Assembly: GCF_014851395.1 (NCBI RefSeq)
Contig: NW_024040928.1
Coordinates: forward strand, 8,557,728 to 8,621,727
Direction: 5' to 3'
Source of the DNA: Micropterus salmoides
Lineage: Eukaryota > Chordata > Actinopteri > Centrarchiformes > Centrarchidae
Length of the DNA: 64,000 nucleotides
The notes beneath the pieces were generated by a model. The model was given only the letters and a program-made list of their open reading frames with translations, did no database searches and was not told the DNA's origin. Each line of letters opens with the position of its first letter. Position 1 is the stretch's first letter. A program made the translations under genes and the position numbers. This document shows, one piece after another, positions 13,127 to 25,479 of this stretch.

Positions 13127-13894
13127 TGGTGCGCCAGAGTAAATTGGACGATTAGGTCCAGCATCAGTGGCTGCGTGGAGAGGAGAATGTAACTATTCTA
13201 ACTGGTAGTTGACCTTGGTGGTCAGCAGTGGAGGGGTCCCTGCCTGCGTGTCAGGCAGACGACTGTGATTACCACAAACTGAAGCATGACACGGCCCACC
13301 GTGATTCTTTAATGAAGGCTTTTATTGGCTGGAGCACTGAGCAGCGACAACATTCAGACTCTTGCAGCATGTGTGCAAGTGTGTGAGAGAGGAAAGAATG
13401 GAGTGAGGATGTCTGCGACTTAATGGGTGCATATCTCTGTGTGTCTATGCGTGTGCATGTCCTAGAGAATGACGAAGTTTCTGTGATGTTACATGGGATG
13501 TTTTGCATCTAGCAGGTTGGGTTTACCGCTCACCTTTTCATCGGCTTGAAGCAGAAAAGTCCAAATTTGGGCTACCAGAAGAAATGTGGGTGGAGCTGAG
13601 GTGACATGAGAAAACCCCAGCTCAGCGTGATAGTCTGAAAGAACTGTCAATCCCCATCATACACTTCTCGAGGCTTTAATGTCCTCTTGATGAATAGCTA
13701 AATTTCAAATTCTTGCCAAGATGCACAACAAAAGAAATTTATTGAGTTTGTGCAAAATACAAAATGAATCTACTTTCAGATTGAAAGAGAAACCATGTTG
13801 AACCTGCATCTAGCAGCCATTAGAGATATTGCAGAGGTATGCTTTCGTATTGCCTTCGACATCCGGTGTGTGTGTATGGGAGTGTGTGTCTGTC

Positions 13895-13932
13895 ATTCTG
13901 TCTGTCTGTATATCTATTTATCTATCTATCTT
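13895..13932. repeat. Compound TCTG/TATC tetranucleotide repeat
   Basis: Three CTGT units run into ATCT units (TATCTATTTATCTATCTATC). Confidence 0.8.
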
Positions 13933-15629
13933 ATTTGCTATTCTAGTACTCCCCCCATTGCTTGTTTGGGAAATTGATGAAATTTGTCTTTGCCATCATT
14001 AGGCAGCAGCCATCAGCTGCCACTCTGTTAGCTGCCACGCTCCCTTTAACAGCATATGGCACAGCTGTGTAAGATATGACAAGATGCAAATGTGTAGTGG
14101 TGATGGGGTAGAAGGTTATGGGGGTTGTGGTAAATTATTGGGTAGCTTGTATTGATGAGGCCATGTGCAGGCCAAAATACAGATAAAAGAAAAAAAACAC
14201 AATTTCTCCCAATCTCATGTCTTCATTTCATATTGATCCTCGTGTGTCGATGAGATTACAAAGCTCCCAAGTCTATAGACCCCTCTTGGTCCGTGGGAGC
14301 TTGTAAATACCCTCTGGTGTATGCGTGTGTATGTGCGACTGCCCAATCACGTCTGGCCCTTAAAGTCCCTCCACCTCTCTTCTTACCCCCTCTCCTCCTC
14401 CTCTTCCCTTCCCTCTCTCGCTCTCTTCTCCCCATCCAAGCTGTTAAGCTGTCCAGCTCTCTACTGCCAAACGGCCCTGTGAAGCCTCGCCAAACTAAAC
14501 ACGGGCAGGCAGCCCGCCACTCGCCCCACACATACACACAGCCATACAGGCACAAAAATATAATCCACATACATGTCCACATTCATGCACATACACACGC
14601 TCCTACACAGCCGTTAGTAGCAGGAGTCAGGTCATGTCCCACCCCACACAAACAGTAAGAGAGACGGTTATACCAGAGCCCCGCTAATAGCAGAGAAAAA
14701 CAGACAGAATCAGTAAATGAGCCCCTCATTAACTTTTTCTGACCCTGTCTCCCCTGGGGAAAGCCAAACCAATCACACCGCCAAATCAGCTTCCTGTACT
14801 AGACACTGATCCAACATCAGCTTTCACTCATCTGCTCTGCACGGTACAAGTGTGTGTGTGTTTGTGTGTGTGCGTGTGTGAATTTGTGAGTGTACTGAGG
14901 TGTGCTGTGAGAAGGGCGGGAGACAAAAAGGGAAAGTGAAAAGAAAACATTGCTACGGATGTATCTGTATCTGAATGTGTGTTTTACATTCCATGACAAT
15001 GGGTGACTTTGAGGCAGTCAGCCATCTTAAGGGCTCATTTGCTTGATCACATAAGACTTTGGGCAAAAGTAACTTCTCTGTCTTTGTTTTCTCCCTCTGG
15101 GCTCCAAGCTTTGGGACCACTGTACCAACTTGACTCCACTTGCGGTAGCCGCTGATGATAAAATAGATGCAGATGCCTTGCAAGGGAACACAAGACTGTG
15201 GAAATGCCTCTTCAACGCTGGTCTGTGTTGAATTAAATGAAGCCCAACTGAAGCACTTTTTTATGACTCACAAGTAGGCTGACAGGGCCGTGCCACAGTG
15301 ACTGATAGATTCATTTGGCATTATTAAGTCATGCCATTTAAATGGGCGATTTGTCAGTGAGTGACGTACAGTTTTTGTATGTGTATGTGTGTGCAGCCAC
15401 CACAGCTCACTTTACTGTACTTGTTATTACACCAGTGACGTAGAGCTTTATTTAATGTGGATGCTATGTTAAGACCAGAGGGGTCTTTACTGTTTACACA
15501 TTGTCTCCATCACCTCTCCTGTCTCCCCTTTTGTGTGTCTCTCTTTCCCTCTAATGCCACATCTCCCCCTCTCCCATATTTCCTTTTTTCCCCCATTGGT
15601 GTGTTTTCTTTCCATTGCTGCCTCCACTG

Positions 15630-15765
15630 TCTCCATATGGAAATGACAGAGTAGACGAGATGGATCTGTATATTAAAGCCTAGCTGACATTAGAATTAGC
15701 ATAATGTGTCATGGCCTTAGGGCAGTACCTGCCATCTGCATTAGCCTGTAGACACATGCACACAC
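15630..15765. promoter_or_regulatory. Candidate conserved non-coding block just upstream of the terminal exon
   Basis: A complex, non-repetitive block contains CATATGG E-box-like sequence, GAATTAGCATAATG (an octamer variant with a homeodomain core) and CTGCATTAG. It is bounded on the right by a short CA tract. Its composition resembles known intronic enhancers, but the assignment rests on motif content only. Confidence 0.25.
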
Positions 15766-15960
15766 ACACAGTCAAAGCCCATGTAAAACCCTCATACACA
15801 GACACAAGCAGAAATTAATATAACTGTGCCTTTTAAGTACAATTCATGTTCTTAAACTCTTCACATGTTCACATATGTTATTTACAAACATGGAGGCATA
15901 GTAATATGCTGGTGTAAATTGTAAAAATTTTTTTTGCATATTTTATTTGGATTTGGTTTT

Positions 15961-15990
15961 TACAATTTTGTCTTTCTCTTGGCCCACAGA
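15961..15990 (+). other. bcl11b: Splice acceptor of the bcl11b terminal exon (phase 1)
   Basis: A pyrimidine-rich tract ends in CCCACAG at 15989, and homology to BCL11B begins at once (KDEPSSYICTTCK). The first exonic base, 15990, is the second base of a codon, so the intron is phase 1. The upstream exon must supply the first base, which is G if the residue is Asp. From family knowledge, vertebrate BCL11B joins this exon at the residue just before KDEPSS, which agrees. The ATG at 15947 lies within the tract's 5' side and is not a start codon. Confidence 0.9.
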
Positions 15991-18046
15991 TAAAGATGAG
16001 CCATCCAGCTACATCTGCACTACCTGTAAGCAGACCTTCACCAGCGCCTGGTTCCTGCTTCAGCATGCCCAGCACACTCATGGCATCCGCATCTACCTGG
16101 ACAACCACCCTGTCAACTGCTCCCTCACTCCCCGCATGGCTCTCCCTCCACCCCCATGCACTGATGCCCTGCCCCGCTCTCCTCTCCCCACTTTCCTTGG
16201 TGACACCAACAACCCATTCCACCTTCTCCGCATGGCTGCACCCTTGCTCAGGGAACACCCCCCTCCCCCGGGGTATATGGAGACCCGCCTGCCTGCAACG
16301 CCACCCTTTATGAGCCCTCCACCGCCCCCTAGACCCCCTTTAGAGAGGCTGGGCCCAGAGGAGATGGGGCTGCTGTCCCAGCACCCCAGTGCCTTTGAGA
16401 GGGTGATGCGGATGACCCCCATGGAGCCTCCTTCCATGGACTTCTCCCGACGTCTGAGGGAACTGGCAGGCAACACGACCAACAATGGGGGGCCCACACC
16501 TCCTCTTTCACCCAACCGCGTGCCACCCATGCATCGCCTGCTGAGTCCCACGCTTTTCCAGCCTGGCTCCAAGCCCCCTGCATTTCTCACATATGCCCCG
16601 CAGCCACCCACTTCTCAGGGGGGACACGGTTCTTCCAGCCCTCCTGACAGCCAGGGACAGAATCAGACCCCTGGGAAATCCAAATCCTGTGAGTTCTGTG
16701 GCAAGATTTTCAAGTTCCAGAGCAACCTGATCGTCCACAGACGCAGTCACACAGGAGAGAGGCCATACAAGTGTCATCTATGTGATCACGCCTGCTCCCA
16801 GGCCAGCAAACTTAAGAGGCACATGAAGACACATATGCACAACAAGTCTGGTTCCATGAGTGGCTCCCCAGAACAGGGAAACAGAGGTGAGGGAGGAGAA
16901 GGTGAAGAGAAGAGTAGGGAGGGGGATTCCAGAGGGATGGACAATGACGAGGAGGAGGATGAAGAAGAGGAAGAAGAAGAGGAGGAAGAGGAAGAGGAGG
17001 AAGAACTGAGGAATGGTCGGCCAGATTCCAACTTAAGCGAGGACTCCCAGGAGTTCAGCCAGAACAGGGAGAACGGCCCCAGACAGTCTCCTGAGGAGAA
17101 ACCCCTGAGCAGGGATAGAGTAAATGATAGTGGCGGGGTGGGCATCATGCACCAGTTCAACCATCTGGACAATCACCTTAGACTTAATCCTAACAAGAGA
17201 AGCCTGGAGAGACAACCTAACGGAGATGGCGGAGAGAGGGGTGAAGCAGAAAGAGAAAGAGAGAATGAGAGGGAGCAGGACAGAGAGCGAGATGAGCGGG
17301 AGGACCACAGGCCTGTGATGAACGGCAGGATCAGTGTATCTGAGGCAGACTCCTTCCCCGGCCTGTTCCAGCGTCGGCCCACCCCCATCACCAGCCCGAG
17401 CCCCTCCAACAACAAGAGGATCAAGATAGAGAAGGAACAGCTGGAGCTTCCCCCAACCATACCCCTTATCTCCCCGGAGAATGTCTACTCTCAGCTCCTG
17501 GCTGGCTACGCTGCTTCACGCCACTTCATCAGAGAACCCTTCTTGGGATTCACAGATTCCCGTCAGTCGCCGTTCGGCACCTCCTCTGAGCACTCCTCGT
17601 CAGAGACGGGAAGCCTCCGCTTTTCCACCCCACCTGGGGAGCTGATGGAAGGGGGGAGCGCCTCGGGCCGTAGTGGCAGCAGTACTCCTCACCTCCTGCG
17701 GGGACCTGGACCCGGCAGGCCCCCGAGCTCTAAGGAGAGGAGGAGTGACACCTGCGAGTACTGTGGCAAGGTGTTCAAGAACTGCAGCAACCTGACAGTG
17801 CACCGACGCAGCCACACAGGCGAACGGCCCTACAAGTGCGACCTGTGCAGCTATGCCTGTGCCCAGAGCTCCAAGCTGACACGCCACATGAAGACCCACG
17901 GGCAATTTGGGAAGGAGGTGTACCGCTGCGACATCTGCCACATGCCCTTCAGCGTCTACAGCACGCTGGAGAAACACATGAAGAAATGGCATGGCGAACA
18001 TTTGATGGCCAGTGAGGTCAAACTGGAGCAGGCGGACAGAGGTTAA
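15990..18046 (+). CDS. bcl11b: BCL11B (CTIP2) zinc-finger transcription factor, terminal coding exon (partial gene)
   Basis: This is the last coding exon (about 685 residues) of a BCL11-family C2H2 transcription factor. The family represses and activates genes in T-cell, neuronal, skin and tooth development, with BAF and NuRD complexes and COUP-TF partners, in the nucleus. With residue 1 the Asp split across the junction, the fingers are: ZF1 C10/C13/H26/H31; ZF2 C234/C237/H250/H254; ZF3 C262/C265/H278/H282; ZF4 C589/C592/H605/H609; ZF5 C617/C620/H633/H637; ZF6 C647/C650/H663/H668. HTGERPY linkers join ZF2-3 and ZF4-5. An acidic run covers residues 318-339. BCL11B rather than BCL11A is indicated by NRENG, FPGLF, GYAASRHF, FLGFTD and the tail HGEHL...VKLEQADR. 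IKIE (K479) and VKLE (K678) match the SUMO consensus. The frame opens upstream at 15947, but those codons are intronic. The N-terminal exons, including the CCHC finger and NuRD-binding peptide, lie outside the window. The teleost paralogue (ba or bb) is unresolved. Confidence 0.95.
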
Positions 18047-21000
18047 GCCAGCAACCATTAGTTATACAGCCTACATTGTACACAAGCCAACACGCACACA
18101 CACATACACAAAATCACACACACATACAAAATCCACGTAACCACTTCTTCAGCTATGGGGCATAGCTGGATAATCTCTCTCTTAAAGATTTTTGAGACTG
18201 ATTGATGTTCATCTTTTTTTCTTGTCACAGAAACTGCCACCTGAGAATATAAACAAAGGGAAACTTTAATGAGAACTTGTCTGGAATGCCCATCTTGGTG
18301 TTTCTTGGCAAACTGTCTGAGGATTTTATCAGTTAGGAATCCATGGAGCCTTTCTACTGTGCAATAATTTCTGTATTTATTGGATTTTTGTAATGATATT
18401 TGGCATGTGCAGGTACATCTTTGTGGGATTTCATATGGAGTTAGTTTTGAAATGTGCTAAAACATTTTTTTTTCTAAAATGCGATAACTGGAAAGAAGTC
18501 ACCCTTAATACAAATTATCTTTTTTTTTTTCCTTTAAGGAATCTTATTATCACGTGAGAATAAAAATTGTGTGAAGCGGTTAGCTTTTAAAAGTAAAAAT
18601 ATTTGTTTTCTATATTGACTGCAGCAGCGGACTACAATCCATTCCCTCACACAGGCCTAAAGCACTGAATGTCAGCCTGACTATAAAACATTATGTTGGG
18701 TTTTAAAAATCCAACATTATCTTAGAGACCTGATAAGTTACTTTTAATTTATTCAGGGAAATTTTGTCCTCTTAAACATTGGCATGTGAATAACGTCAAA
18801 ATGCAGTTACTGTATTGCTGTCCTTGCTTCAGTTAGGACATAAATAAAGGTTGCACTTAATGGAGGTACCCTTAACTGATGCTCAGTACATTCCCAATGT
18901 AGGATTAAACCACATATTTAATATGTTGAATAAGTTAAGACTACTTGTGATTAATGTGAGAAGGAGAACAGTCCTGTTTATTGTTTGTAAATATATTCTT
19001 TTTTAAATATGTTAAAGTAGCCCCAACTGTACGTGAAAAATGGCCTAAAACTTAACAATCAGAAGACCAGCTGCTTGCATCATCCACAGTATATGCTAAG
19101 TGTAACTACCATTCATTATTGCTTTATCAGACCCACTTGATTATCTCCCCCACTCCCTCACCCCAGATGTGCTTACTCAAAGGCAATTTGTTAAACTAAA
19201 GCTACTTCAACAATTGTAACACTTTCTAAATCATTCTCAATCTCCCTCTCGTGTCTGGCGTGGCATCTCTCACTGACCCAGGTTGACTTCCCGTGTCCCC
19301 TTAGGATCCACAAAATGGTTTCAAATGAAATTCATATCAATGTGTGTTGGCGTGTGTGTTCTTCTCTCCGCAGCGTGCTTTAAGCCTCTCTCCGACGGCG
19401 TCTTTTCACAGTTCACTAGCTCAGATTCATGCATTAGAGCGGCTTTTAAAAGGAAGCCTGTTCATTCGCCTCACAAAGTGATATGGATTTAACTCCCAGT
19501 AACAGATTTTGAGACAGTGTGCATGTTCGTGACTTTTGGGGATTATGGTTTTTATTTTCTGCATCGTTCATCCTGAAATGAATCTGGTAGGGGAGGGCTA
19601 TATGAGTTATGATAATTCTGAGCACAGCTGCAATGGGGGATGGCCGGGCGACCTTGAGTAGGGGCTATTCTTATTGTAAAAATGAAAGATTGGAACTGAG
19701 AAATGAAGAAGTGTGAGAAAGAAATGGAGGGAGAGAGAGCAAGACCTTGACTAGGGAGAAGAGTCATTCAAATGAAATTGGAAGCATATGAAACGTATTT
19801 TTTTTTTTCGGTATCCAAATGCACAGCTACTGGCCACATCTTATAACGGACCATCAGAGTGAGACAGAACGAGCATGAGAGGGAGGGAGACAGCAAAGCC
19901 ACATGAAAGGAGATTGAGACTACATCTTTCATTTGAGTTCTGCAATTTTCAGTCATCAAAATCATCTTCACTTGAAAGTTTGACCTGCTTTTTTGGCCCA
20001 TTGTCAGGTTTTATCTGCGCCATTTTGTTTTGATAGAAAAAGGATTATACTGTATCTTGAATACAAATTCCTCTTTTTGTGATTTTTTTTTTAAGGAATT
20101 GATGTTTAGGTCACAGCAGCTCTCCATAAGCTATTCAGTCACCGCAATATATTTTAGTGAATTAACACAATGGGAACGGCTGAAGAGCTGCTTTCAACTT
20201 GCATTACACATCTCGATGCATGAGTGCAAAAATCAAGATCGCACGCTGTATTCATTCCAGGAAAACTCAGATCAGAGTTAGGCCAAAATGAGCCATACCA
20301 CTATGAAATATGTCACATTCAAATGATGAACAGTGGAACCCTGACAGAGATCAAAATCATACATGGACATTCAGTCTTACAATATGTTTACAGTGTTGAA
20401 GTATGCCATTAATGAAATACTCTGTGTAAGTGTTTGAGATGATAATAAAGTATTGTTTTCTCCAATGTTCTTACAAATGTTTTGAATGCCATAGCAGTTT
20501 TGTATGATTATCCTGGTGGAGGGATTTTATCTTCATGAATATGTTAATGTATGATTACTTGTTCACTGTATGGGAAGACAATTTTTGAAATGTAATATTG
20601 CGGAATCATGCCAGATTATATTTTTTTTCTAACAAGAGTGGTGCCATTATTGACTTTTGGTCTCTTTAATCTTTTTTTTTAATTTTTTTTTTTAATTTAA
20701 CTTTAAATTTTTCTTTTTGAATGAGTTTCTTGATGTTGGTTTGGCGAAGCTATCCTTCATGGATGTAAAAACAAAACGATTTTTTTTAAATAATTAGAAG
20801 AATGAGAGGATCATAAAGGGAGAACCTTCGGCAGGGGAATACAATACTTTGTGCAGGAATGCTTTTCCAAATCAATTTTATGAGACATTCATGAACATTA
20901 TGTTTTTCCTCATGGTTGGTTGAAGGTCTTGTGATGGCACTTACAACTGTAATTTTAAATACATTTTCATTTTCACTTTTCACAACTTTCACTTACAATC

Positions 21001-21180
21001 TTTGTACAAAATAGTTTCCTTGGTCTTTTTTTGAGGGGGAGGAGTGCATCATTGTGAAAAAAGTGATTTCAGAACAGTACACATCTGCTGTTTTGAGCAT
21101 ATATGTATTTTTGTAATGTGTTGAAAAATCAATACAAGAAAGCCAACACTTCAATAAATGTTGCAATTGCTCTATGATTG
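18047..21180 (+). other. bcl11b: Probable 3' UTR of bcl11b with several poly(A) signals
   Basis: This AT-rich stretch has no protein-like frames and follows the TAA at 18044-18046. AATAAA hexamers on the sense strand lie at 18559-18564, 18843-18848, 20444-20449 and 21153-21158, with one more at 21274-21279. The 20444 and 21153 signals are followed within about 30 nt by U- or GU-rich sequence, as expected for cleavage sites. A UTR of about 2.4 or 3.1 kb agrees with the long 3' UTR known for this gene in mammals. Long T runs (20676-20698) and ATTTA-type motifs are present. The true end cannot be fixed from sequence alone. Confidence 0.6.
21153..21158 (+). promoter_or_regulatory. bcl11b: Candidate distal poly(A) signal AATAAA of bcl11b
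   Basis: A canonical hexamer, followed by TGTTGC and then a T-rich stretch (CTTTTCATTTTGAT, 21187-21200) that could act as the downstream element. It was chosen as distal end because repeat-bearing intergenic DNA (a SINE at 22.1 kb) begins soon after. The 20444 signal is an equally good alternative. Confidence 0.4.
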
Positions 21181-22110
21181 AAGCAACTTTTCATTTTGAT
21201 CATTTCATGTTCCTTTTCTTCTACCAATGCACTTCATCACACATATTGGAACAGCTATACACTTTAGGTACATAATAAAGTGTTAGTGTACAGCTTAAAC
21301 AAAACTCTATTGTTGCTATAGCACCATTCCAGCCTATTCCTCATAGATGACCCCAAAGGGTAAACTGATTTAAATAAAAAACAAAACATCAATTTCTGTA
21401 AAGGGTTGAGCAAAAACTACAGCGTTTCTTTAGCCGACATATGAATTTAAAAACTGAACAGAAATTGCTGTATCTTTACATCCCACACAAGCGAATCATG
21501 CAATTATATGCTATCAACGATTTTACATACAAACCATCAGAAATAATCTGATGTTGGCTTTAGGGTGTGGAACCTTGTTTTATTGCCAACTGCCAGCCAT
21601 GACTGTCTGATCCACGCAGGGTGTAAACTTAAAAAGATATGCCATTAAAAAATTTATTCATTTTGTATATTGTGGAATTTAGTGTGCAAGAGCAGAGCTT
21701 GTGAAAAGACATACCATTTTAACATAGGCACATTTAGAGTCTTTGAAGCAGGATAATGTACAAGAAGTCTTCTAGAGTTTGATCATCAAAAATGGCTATT
21801 GCATACTGTTAAATGTTAAAACAAGGACTCATCTCCTACAAACATGTTTTAGCATTTCTGCAATGGAGAAGAGCTGAGAGGACCACAAGATAGCTGGACA
21901 CATTCACAATCAAAATGGATAATAATGGGTTTATCCTGCTTCCTTGCTTTGGTCTGGATCAATTTTAACACTGTGTGATAACTTTAAACTCCTTCATTCA
22001 CACAGATGCTGTCTTGTGTTAAGATGGAGTGGCTTTCTTAGCTACAGTAGGTGCATTTTCAAGGCCTCGAGCTTGTTGAAAAAATCCCTCTAAATTTTGT
22101 TCAAAACCTT
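21181..22110. other. Non-coding flank 3' of bcl11b; nothing recognised
   Basis: AT-rich sequence without protein-like frames. A further AATAAA at 21274-21279 means transcription could extend a little into this stretch. No repeat family was recognised before the SINE. Confidence 0.6.
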
Positions 22111-22114
22111 AAAG

Positions 22115-22330
22115 TTGGGTTGACTGTGGCTCAGGAGATAGAGCGGGTCGCCCACTGATCGGAAGGTCGGCCCTCGAATCTGTATGTTGAAGTGTCCTTG
22201 GGCAACCCCATATTGCTCCTAAAGGCTTGCCATCCGTGTATGAATGGGGTGCATGTGACATGTAGTTTAAAGTGCTGTGAGTGGTTGGAAGACTAGAAAG
22301 GTGCTATAAGAACAGTCCATTTATCATTTT
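22115..22330 (+). mobile_element. tRNA-derived SINE (degraded)
   Basis: The A box TGGCTCAGGAG (22127-22137) is followed by AGATAGAGCGGGTCGCC and by a B-box region GGTCGGCCCTCGAATC (22165-22180), a decayed form of GGTTCGAATCC. The tRNA-unrelated body (TGAAGTGTCCTTGGGCAA) and the tail (GGAAGACTAGAAAGGTGCTATAAGAACAGTCC) complete a SINE of the type widespread in spiny-rayed fishes. The A and B boxes are RNA polymerase III internal promoter elements. A deletion after the B box and several substitutions suggest an old, inactive copy. Confidence 0.85.
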
Positions 22331-25300
22331 AATCATCAGCTACAAAGTCACATTTTTTAACACTCAAATGTAAGCCAGATAACATGAGTCCAGTGTAATA
22401 AAACATATAAATAAAACTGCCCTAAGTACGTGTCAGTCATTAGAGGGAATGTAAACTGCAGAAGATGTTGGATAGCACCAGTGTGACGTAAAGGTCTCTG
22501 AGTTGATGTTTTTATGGTTGAAATTCAAGAAATACCTATCATGTTGTCAGTGAGGAATCTTGCCAGCTTGCAGCTATTTGGCCACAAGTTCTTTGGGCAA
22601 GACAAGACACAGATAGACGGTAGGTACTGAATCTTGCTCAGAATCTGACAAATAATATGTCATATTGTGCTACTATACCAGTACACTGATTAACAAAAGC
22701 ACCTTCCAAAATTGAACTTCAGAGATGACTGCAAGTACAAGTCTCTTGTTCTTTGAAAACAATACACATGAGTTTGTGACTCATAGGTTTGATTTCTGAA
22801 GGTAGCTGTTGACAGTCTCATGCTTCAAAAATGAGTCCTGGCATGAGTATGGGGACCCATCAGGTATTTCTTGATATCGGGCCAACAGCAGTCAAGCCTG
22901 TCCTTGCTTGAGCCTTCAGGCCATTGGATAACATTAACAGAAATAGTGTGTGTGTGTGTGTGTGTGTGTGTGCACGCGTGCTAGCTCAAAGAGAAAGCAT
23001 GAGAAGAGACACGACAATAGAGCAGAGATAGAGGGGTGAAGAAAGAGAAGAAAGAGAAGAAAGCTTGCGCAGGGCGGGTAAGTGTGAGAAAGTCAAATCA
23101 GGAGTAACTGTTTGATGCTTGCCAGCTCTTACCAAACACAAATACCCACGAAGTGTCTCATGTCTCAACAATTTGCATGATTCAATGTAAAAATAGAATT
23201 AGTACGTCAAAATATTCTGAAAATAATCCACCAAGCAGCTACAAATTGCTCACACAGATGATGTTTGGAGGATTTGGTGTTTGCAGGGGGTCTCTTATTG
23301 TGACTTTCCCAACTCTGTGTGTGTTTGTGCCTGAAGGCTGACATCTGGGTGCCATGTTGGTGAGTCTGGTCTTTTGGTCAGCAGAAATGTGCATGTTGAG
23401 AAGATGTCACATTCCCACAGCTCTTATCCTAGCAATGGCCTAACTTCTGACGTAACAATTGGAATAGCATGACTTTCTGCAAATGGTTAGTGGCTGCAGA
23501 TGTTTTTAATGATTCAAAAAAGGTAAAAAAAAAAAAAAAGAAAAAGAAAGATTAAAGCTCATAAAGCCAAATGATCTTGTTAGTTGATTTCCCACTTTTC
23601 ATATATCTATTTTAAACACATGAAGGATGCAATTTGTATGGCATTATACTTATTATTATTATTTTTTAAGCAAACTGAGAACAAAGTTGTGTATTTGTCT
23701 TGAAAATTGCAAATCATATTACAACCTCAAGCATCTTATTATCCAGCTTATTTTGAACCATATCCCCATACTGAGCTGTGTATTTTTTTAAAGGGCTACT
23801 CTCCATATAATCAGAAGCCACACAAATGTGTGCTCACAGACCCATTCCGGCCACTTCTCTGCCACCAGCCCCATCTTCTGTAGTTCAAATGTGACATGAG
23901 GTTAAAAAACTCTCTTTTAAGCTTGTTTAGGAGAAGGCCCCCTCCTGTGTGCCCAGCTCCCTGGGAGAAAAGTGGCCTCCAGCGCCAGTGGTGAGGAGGT
24001 GCCGTATTCTCTTCACCAGAAAGCACTGGGCAGAGGCCCTATAGTCACAGACAGAGAGTCGCGGAGCAGGAGATGGGAAATCATGGTTTGGAGTAAAACC
24101 ACGTCCTCAGGGAACAGGGTGTCAGCAGGGATTGCGGTTCACGTCCTGGGCGACGCAGAACCACAAGGCCACCGCAGAGACCTTACTTTCCACTGGATCA
24201 CAGGGCTCAGGCCCACTGGCCTCTCTGTAGATATCCAGTTACTAATCTACCGGCCCTGACCAGTACCCAGTCAAATGACGCTGCCCGCCCAGCAAGCAGA
24301 CTGGGCTTCGCCCTGCAACACAGAGACCAGAGTAAATCCAGCCCAGCTGGCTGCTCTTGGGAAAATAGGGGAAAAAGGGAGGGAGGAATGGATGGATGGA
24401 GAAAGAGCAGGGAGAGCAATTTAGAAGGGTGGTCAGGAGACAGAGAGCAGTGTGGTCGAGCGTGGTCACTCAACAGCTGCGGCTTGGGAAGATTCTCTCT
24501 TCTGGGAGAATCTGACCCAGAGGAACAAAGGCTTTGTGGTCATGTCGAGCGTGTAACTAAAGGACAGGAAATGCAGACTTTTTCAGAGGGAGGAAAAACA
24601 CTAAAGCCACTCAGTGGGAGGTTTTGGTCATTTACGATGCAACCATGTCGTCAAGCATCAAAACGGCACTCATCTCAAAACAGAAATGACAACTTAGGGT
24701 TTTTATAATTGCCTCCCTCATATTCAGACAATTCCTTGACTGCCAGAAAGCTACAATCCAGTGTTGGACAATAAAACATTATGGTTTTCTTTACTTTTTT
24801 AAAACTCTTGTGCATTGCAAACAATAGTGTAGAAGAGTGAACAGACATGAAGACACCTGATGTGATCCACTTTAACACTGATTTGCCTTCAACTGATCCT
24901 TTTTCTTATCACTAAAACAACTCAGTGGGGCGTGACAGCACATGCCCTCCTAAACACTGGCCATCACCTCGCCATGGAGACAGTCAAGCAAAACATTTAT
25001 TTATCTTTGTGCTCCAGCCACACCCTCACTGTCTGCATATTTAAGTCTGCTCCTTCTCTTTTCTTCCAGTCTCTTCATCGCTTGCTCTGACTGTCACAAC
25101 CTCACTTCGTATCTCCTTTCATTTCTCAGTTCTTTGTTCGCTGTTTCCTCTCCCTTGCCGACTTCAACTGGATTGATTCCTTCCAAATAAACTTTCTCTC
25201 CTCACAGCTCCTTCTCCCTCCCTCGTGTCTTCACCTTCACTCACTTTTATTCCAGAGACAAACTCTTTCCTCTCTTTCCTACACTCTGTCCCACTGTCAG

Positions 25301-25470
25301 TGTAATTCCATTGGTGTCAGACCTCCCAGGAGGGCCCAGACACAGGTAGATAGCTACCGCGGTGGGGAAGCTTCTCTGCTGTCGGCTTCCTGACGCCCGA
25401 CCTGCCCCCCACACACTCACACACATGCACACCTTGCCTCAGGGGGGTCAGTGTCATCGTTGGCATTGGG
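22331..25470. other. Non-coding desert segment
   Basis: No coding signal. It contains a (GT)n tract at 22946-22972, a poly(A)-rich patch at 23521-23551, a GC-richer block at 23.93-24.53 kb with no recognisable protein, and pyrimidine-rich sequence at 25.03-25.28 kb. Confidence 0.6.
22946..22972. repeat. (GT)n microsatellite
   Basis: About 13 GT units, followed by GCACGCGTGC, which is self-complementary. Confidence 0.95.
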
Positions 25471-25479
25471 CACATGCTT

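Larger units (their letters stand above)
1..15989 (+). other. bcl11b: Last intron of bcl11b (3' portion)
   Basis: The 16 kb before the terminal exon has no open frame with protein-like composition on either strand. The longer frames here (for example 7357-8061 minus and 10994-11548 plus) run through CA/GT microsatellites and pyrimidine tracts. The DNA is a mix of AT-rich single-copy-looking sequence, microsatellites at 1.5, 2.3, 3.3, 4.7, 5.0, 7.8, 11.1 and 13.1 kb, a MITE copy at 8.3 kb, a short repeat relic at 12.3 kb and candidate regulatory blocks at 3.1-3.5 and 15.6 kb. I saw no exon matching the optional third coding exon of mammalian BCL11B. The donor site is outside the window. Confidence 0.8.

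Noticed and set aside
15947..15989. ATG at 15947 as an alternative bcl11b start
   Set aside because: The 14 codons lie in the intron's pyrimidine tract and homology begins precisely at the acceptor. No promoter is visible.
16093..16611. 172-codon antisense frame overlapping the bcl11b exon
   Set aside because: Shadow of the Pro-rich coding sequence read on the other strand; the same applies to 17600-18058.
22115..22330. Functional tRNA gene
   Set aside because: A- and B-box-like sequences are present, but the cloverleaf is decayed and continues into a SINE body and tail.
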